Assembly (NCBI GenBank): GCA_036276235.1
Contig: DATBDZ010000215.1
Coordinates: 1-8,807 of the forward strand
Direction of reading: 5' to 3'
Length of the DNA stretch: 8,807 bases
From: JANWHF01 sp036276235
GTDB taxonomy: Bacteria; Planctomycetota; Phycisphaerae; Tepidisphaerales; Tepidisphaeraceae
The first letter of the stretch is position 1. The number at the start of each line of letters is the position of its first letter. Below, piece after piece: positions 6,550 to 8,807 of this stretch. A program made the translations under genes and the position numbers. The notes under the pieces were generated by a model that did no database searches, was not told where the DNA came from, and was given only the letters and a program-made list of their open reading frames with translations.

Positions 6550-6879
6550 ATGAAAGTTGGCAGCGTGGCGGTCGAGCATGGCCTCGATCCGCTGATCGGT
6601 TTGTTTCGTTCGTTGACGGATAAAACTCGCCTGAACATCCTGATGCTGCTCGCCGCCGGCGAGCGCAACGTCGGCAGCCTGTGTCAGGAACTGGGGCTGC
6701 CGCAGCCGACGGTGAGCCATCACCTGGGGCTGCTGAGGATGCAGAATCTCATCAACAATCGGCGAACGGGAAAGCAGGTCTTCTATTCGCTGAGCGGGGG
6801 GGTGAGTGTATCCGAATCGGAGGGGATTAGTTTTGATATTAATGGATACGCGATAAGGATTACGCCGCGTGCGGGATGA
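6550..6879 (+). CDS. ArsR-family winged-helix transcriptional regulator
   Basis: A 109-residue protein with the ArsR-type winged helix. The opening helix FRSLTDKTRLNILMLL (19-34) is followed by the helix-turn-helix VGSLCQELGLPQPTVSHHLGLLR (about 41-63) and a beta wing NNRRTGKQVFYSL (69-81). The family usually represses its own operon and lets go on binding metal or another signal. Here only one cysteine (Cys45) is present and the ELCVCDL metal box is missing, so thiolate metal sensing by that site is unlikely. After the wing, residues 84-109 look beta-rich and do not resemble the usual final dimerisation helix. GGGAG lies 10 bases before the ATG. It follows the patatin gene by 131 bp on the same strand and could regulate the lipid-oxidation genes, but no target is shown. 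Confidence 0.9.
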   Translation: MKVGSVAVEHGLDPLIGLFRSLTDKTRLNILMLLAAGERNVGSLCQELGLPQPTVSHHLGLLRMQNLINNRRTGKQVFYSLSGGVSVSESEGISFDINGYAIRITPRAG

Positions 6880-6913
6880 GGCGACTCGTTCAGGCAGCGC
6901 GACGGTAAGACGG

Positions 6914-7057
6914 GATTAGGATTAAGATTACGATTAGGAATGTGATTAGGAGCAAGATTCAGATTAAGATTGGGAGCGCGCTCTGAGGAGCCGCTAGCGC
7001 TTTCCTGCTCTTAATCTTACTCTTCGTCTTAATCTCATTCCTAATCATAATCGTAAT
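6914..7057. repeat. Two inverted arrays of degenerate GATTAN hexamers
   Basis: From 6914 to 6979 the plus strand reads as eleven hexamers in strict 6-base phase: GATTAG, GATTAA, GATTAC, GATTAG, GAATGT, GATTAG and so on to GAGCGC. From 7057 back to about 6999 the minus strand shows a similar phased series starting ATTACG, ATTATG, ATTAGG, AATGAG. The two arms match each other over about 55 bases with one extra hexamer in the right arm, so together they form an imperfect inverted repeat around a GC-rich centre that includes the perfect palindrome GAGCGCGCTC (6974-6983). It fills most of the 261-bp gap between the regulator and the NIPSNAP gene. No coding frame, T-run or transposase is associated. 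Function is unknown. Confidence 0.85.
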
Positions 7058-7127
7058 GGCGTCCCGGTGAGTTGCCCACGACAACAGCACCGTCCTCACC
7101 GAATAAATACTACGAACCCAGAACCAA

Positions 7128-7133
7128 AGGAGA
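7128..7133 (+). promoter_or_regulatory. Ribosome binding site that sets the NIPSNAP gene start
   Basis: AGGAGA lies 7 bases before the ATG at 7141. It selects this start over the in-frame upstream alternative at 7072, which would put 23 polar residues in front of an otherwise typical signal peptide. Confidence 0.8.
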
Positions 7134-7140
7134 GAACCTC

Positions 7141-7569
7141 ATGAATCATGTCCGAATTCTGTCGATTGCACTCTTGCTGCTCACCCTTTGCATGACCGCG
7201 TCGAACGTGATCGCAGCCGATAGCGCGCCGGGCGGTCAGCGGGTGTTTGAGCTTCGCAAATATTATGCGGCCCCCGGCAAGCTGGAGGCGTTGCACGCGC
7301 GCTTCCGTGATCACACCAACACGATCTTTGCACGACATGGTATGCAGATCATCGGGTACTGGGTCCCGACCAACGGCCCCGATGCCAACAAGGCGCTGAT
7401 CTATATCCTGGCCTTCCCCAGCGCCGACGCGCAGAAGAAATCCTGGGCGGATTTCCAGAAGGATCCGGAATGGGTGAAGGTGAAGGCGGATTCGGAGAAA
7501 GATGGGAAGCTGGTGGATAAGGTCGAATCGACCCTGATGACGCCGACGGATTATTCGCCGATTAAGTAG
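7141..7569 (+). CDS. Secreted NIPSNAP-family protein
   Basis: A 142-residue protein. The N-terminus (MNHVR, then hydrophobic residues about 6-20, then SNVIAAD) is a Sec signal peptide with likely cleavage near residue 25-26, so the mature protein is expected in the periplasm. The mature part, starting QRVFELRKYYAAPGKLEALHARF (33-55), is the NIPSNAP-type alpha+beta domain. It continues through the HTNTIFARHGM and IGYWVP segments (58-76) and the strand ALIYILAFPSADA (85-97). Members form dimeric ferredoxin-like barrels; bacterial exported members have no settled function. It stands alone between the hexamer inverted repeat and a palindrome, on the plus strand, and is convergent with the beta-propeller gene. 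No catalytic residues can be assigned. Confidence 0.88.
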   Translation: MNHVRILSIALLLLTLCMTASNVIAADSAPGGQRVFELRKYYAAPGKLEALHARFRDHTNTIFARHGMQIIGYWVPTNGPDANKALIYILAFPSADAQKKSWADFQKDPEWVKVKADSEKDGKLVDKVESTLMTPTDYSPIK

Positions 7570-7653
7570 GGCAATCGATGCGCGGAAGCCAGGGAACTCG
7601 CTTACCACTTCCGAACCTTCTACCACGGTTTTGGACTTCAACCACAAGAAACT

Positions 7654-7729
7654 GTCATGCTGAGGTACTCCGAAGCATCTGGCCGGCTCGCGCGAATGGG
7701 CCAGATGCTTCGGAATACCTCAGCATGAC
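7654..7729. repeat. Perfect-armed palindromic repeat element (31-bp arms) between convergent genes
   Basis: The left arm (7654-7684) and right arm (7699-7729) are inverted copies with one mismatch over 31 bases, separated by 14 bases. The outer part, beginning GTCATGCTGAGGTAC, recurs in reverse orientation at 1-25. The element lies between the converging 3' ends of the NIPSNAP and beta-propeller genes. Its RNA would form a very stable hairpin in either direction. It has the look of a REP/MITE-like dispersed palindrome and could work as a two-way terminator, although no T-run flanks it. Mobility and function are inference. Confidence 0.9.
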
Positions 7730-7763
7730 GGTGCTCGATAGTGCCGGGTTCCTTCGTCAAACC

Positions 7764-8807
7764 TCACCGCGCCGTCTCGTTCGCCAGCGACACGCACACA
7801 ACCTCCCGATCATTCCTCACAAACACGCACCGATTGGCAAACGCCGGTTGGGTCCAGACGACGGGTCTTCCCGGATCTGTGTTGGTCGGCTCGATCAGGT
7901 GCGCGCGGCTGATTTCCTGGTAGCCGGCGGGAGTGAGGTTGGCGATGATCAGATCGCCGCGCTCGTTGAACAGGATATAGCGGTCGCCGTTGGAGACGAT
8001 GAAGGCGTTCGCCCAGCGTGTTTCGCCGACGTCGGGCGTTGTCGCGGCAAACGTTTCCCAGACGCGCTCGCCGGTGAGCGCGCGCAGGCCGCGGAGTTGG
8101 CCGTAGCTGCAGACGCCGTAAATGAAATCATCGCGGATGACCGGCGTGCACATGACCGCATGCAGTGATGCTGTGGCTCGTTCGCTCTTGCCGCCGATCT
8201 TCCAGATTTGTTTGGCGGCGGGTTTGGCCGGATCGAGCCGCATCATCATCGCGCCGTTGTAGAACGCCGTGATCAGCAGCAGATCGCCCGATTTGCGCGG
8301 CGTCGCGAGGCTCATTCCCTGCTTGCTCTCGAAAGGCTCCGACCAATAAACCTTTCCTGTCGCGGGATCGAGTGAATTAAGCGATTGCGGATGCCAGATG
8401 ATGAGCTGGCGCGTGCCGCCGGCTTCGATGATAATCGGAGATGAATAACCCGGCTCCTTCGCCGGCAGCGCCTGCCAGATTTGCTTGCCGGTGTTTTTGT
8501 CGAATGCGACTGCGACGCCGGCCGGATCGGCGCCGAGCGTAATTATTTTGACATCGTCGATGAGCGGGCTGGCGGCAAATCCCCACATCGGCGTGTGCTC
8601 GCCGCCGAGCTTTTGCTGCCAGACTAATTTTCCGTCGGCGACTTCGCGGCATTGCAGATCGCCTTCCGCGCCGAAGGTATAAACGCGGGTTCCATCGACA
8701 ATCGGCGCGGCGCGCGGGCCGGCGTTGTAGCTCATCGTATAGTCGGCCGGATATTCCTGGATCCAGATCGTTTTGCCATCTGCTTGATTCAGGCAAACGA
8801 GGCGCTC
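7764..8807 (-). CDS. PQQ-like (BamB-type) beta-propeller protein, N-terminus missing
   Basis: The frame stays open to the window edge: 347 residues are visible and the true start lies beyond 8807. The ATG at 8735 is internal, because the 24 codons before it already contain a propeller repeat (LVCLNQADGKTIW). At least six blades show the motif of strand, then DxxTGKxxW: ADGKTIW, ADGKLVW, NTGKQIW, ATGKVYW, a degenerate PAAKQIW, and LTGERVW. This is the PQQ-binding-like/BamB fold. Residues that would bind PQQ or calcium cannot be assigned, so an enzyme role is not supported. Exported proteins of this kind are common in Planctomycetota, but a signal peptide cannot be checked here. It is convergent with the NIPSNAP gene. 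Confidence 0.9.
   Translation of the reverse strand, partial: ERLVCLNQADGKTIWIQEYPADYTMSYNAGPRAAPIVDGTRVYTFGAEGDLQCREVADGKLVWQQKLGGEHTPMWGFAASPLIDDVKIITLGADPAGVAVAFDKNTGKQIWQALPAKEPGYSSPIIIEAGGTRQLIIWHPQSLNSLDPATGKVYWSEPFESKQGMSLATPRKSGDLLLITAFYNGAMMMRLDPAKPAAKQIWKIGGKSERATASLHAVMCTPVIRDDFIYGVCSYGQLRGLRALTGERVWETFAATTPDVGETRWANAFIVSNGDRYILFNERGDLIIANLTPAGYQEISRAHLIEPTNTDPGRPVVWTQPAFANRCVFVRNDREVVCVSLANETAR

Noticed and set aside
6914..7057. CRISPR array or telomere-like repeat
   Set aside because: The units are 6 bases with no spacers, and the arrays are short, degenerate and inverted within the chromosome.

Overview
The window looks like chromosomal DNA of a GC-rich Gram-negative bacterium. 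A member of the Planctomycetota or a related environmental lineage is my best guess. The hints are a BamB/PQQ-like beta-propeller protein, an exported NIPSNAP-type protein, a tRNA with no encoded CCA, and loosely packed genes separated by repeat-rich gaps. No 16S, ribosomal or other phylogenetic marker is present, so this placement is weak.

Layout, left to right. Positions 1-25 are the end of a dispersed palindromic repeat. A YkgJ-type cysteine-cluster protein (137-661, minus) follows, then a tRNA-Ala(CGC) at 879-949 (plus) with a well-formed sigma70-type promoter. Next comes a three-gene minus-strand operon, in transcription order: an unrecognised membrane-anchored protein built from two repeats (3966-5219), a DyP-type heme peroxidase (2433-3893) and a cytochrome P450 (1023-2432). 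The stop codon of the peroxidase directly abuts the start codon of the P450. Divergent from this operon, across a 239-bp gap, is a patatin-like phospholipase (5459-6418, plus), followed by a small ArsR-type regulator (6550-6879). A gap at 6880-7140 holds two inverted arrays of degenerate GATTAN hexamers. Then come a secreted NIPSNAP-family protein (7141-7569, plus), a 76-bp palindrome (7654-7729) whose half-sequence recurs at the window start, and a convergent beta-propeller gene (7764-8807, minus) cut off by the window end.

The most interesting part is 1023-6418: a lipid-releasing enzyme divergent from a membrane protein, a peroxidase and a P450. No ferredoxin or reductase for the P450 is seen. 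The arrangement suggests, by inference only, a bacterial lipid-oxidation (oxylipin-like) route in which the patatin frees acyl chains and the two heme enzymes modify them. The membrane protein has not been named by me. Its two halves match each other and look like alpha+beta domains, which makes it the least understood component.
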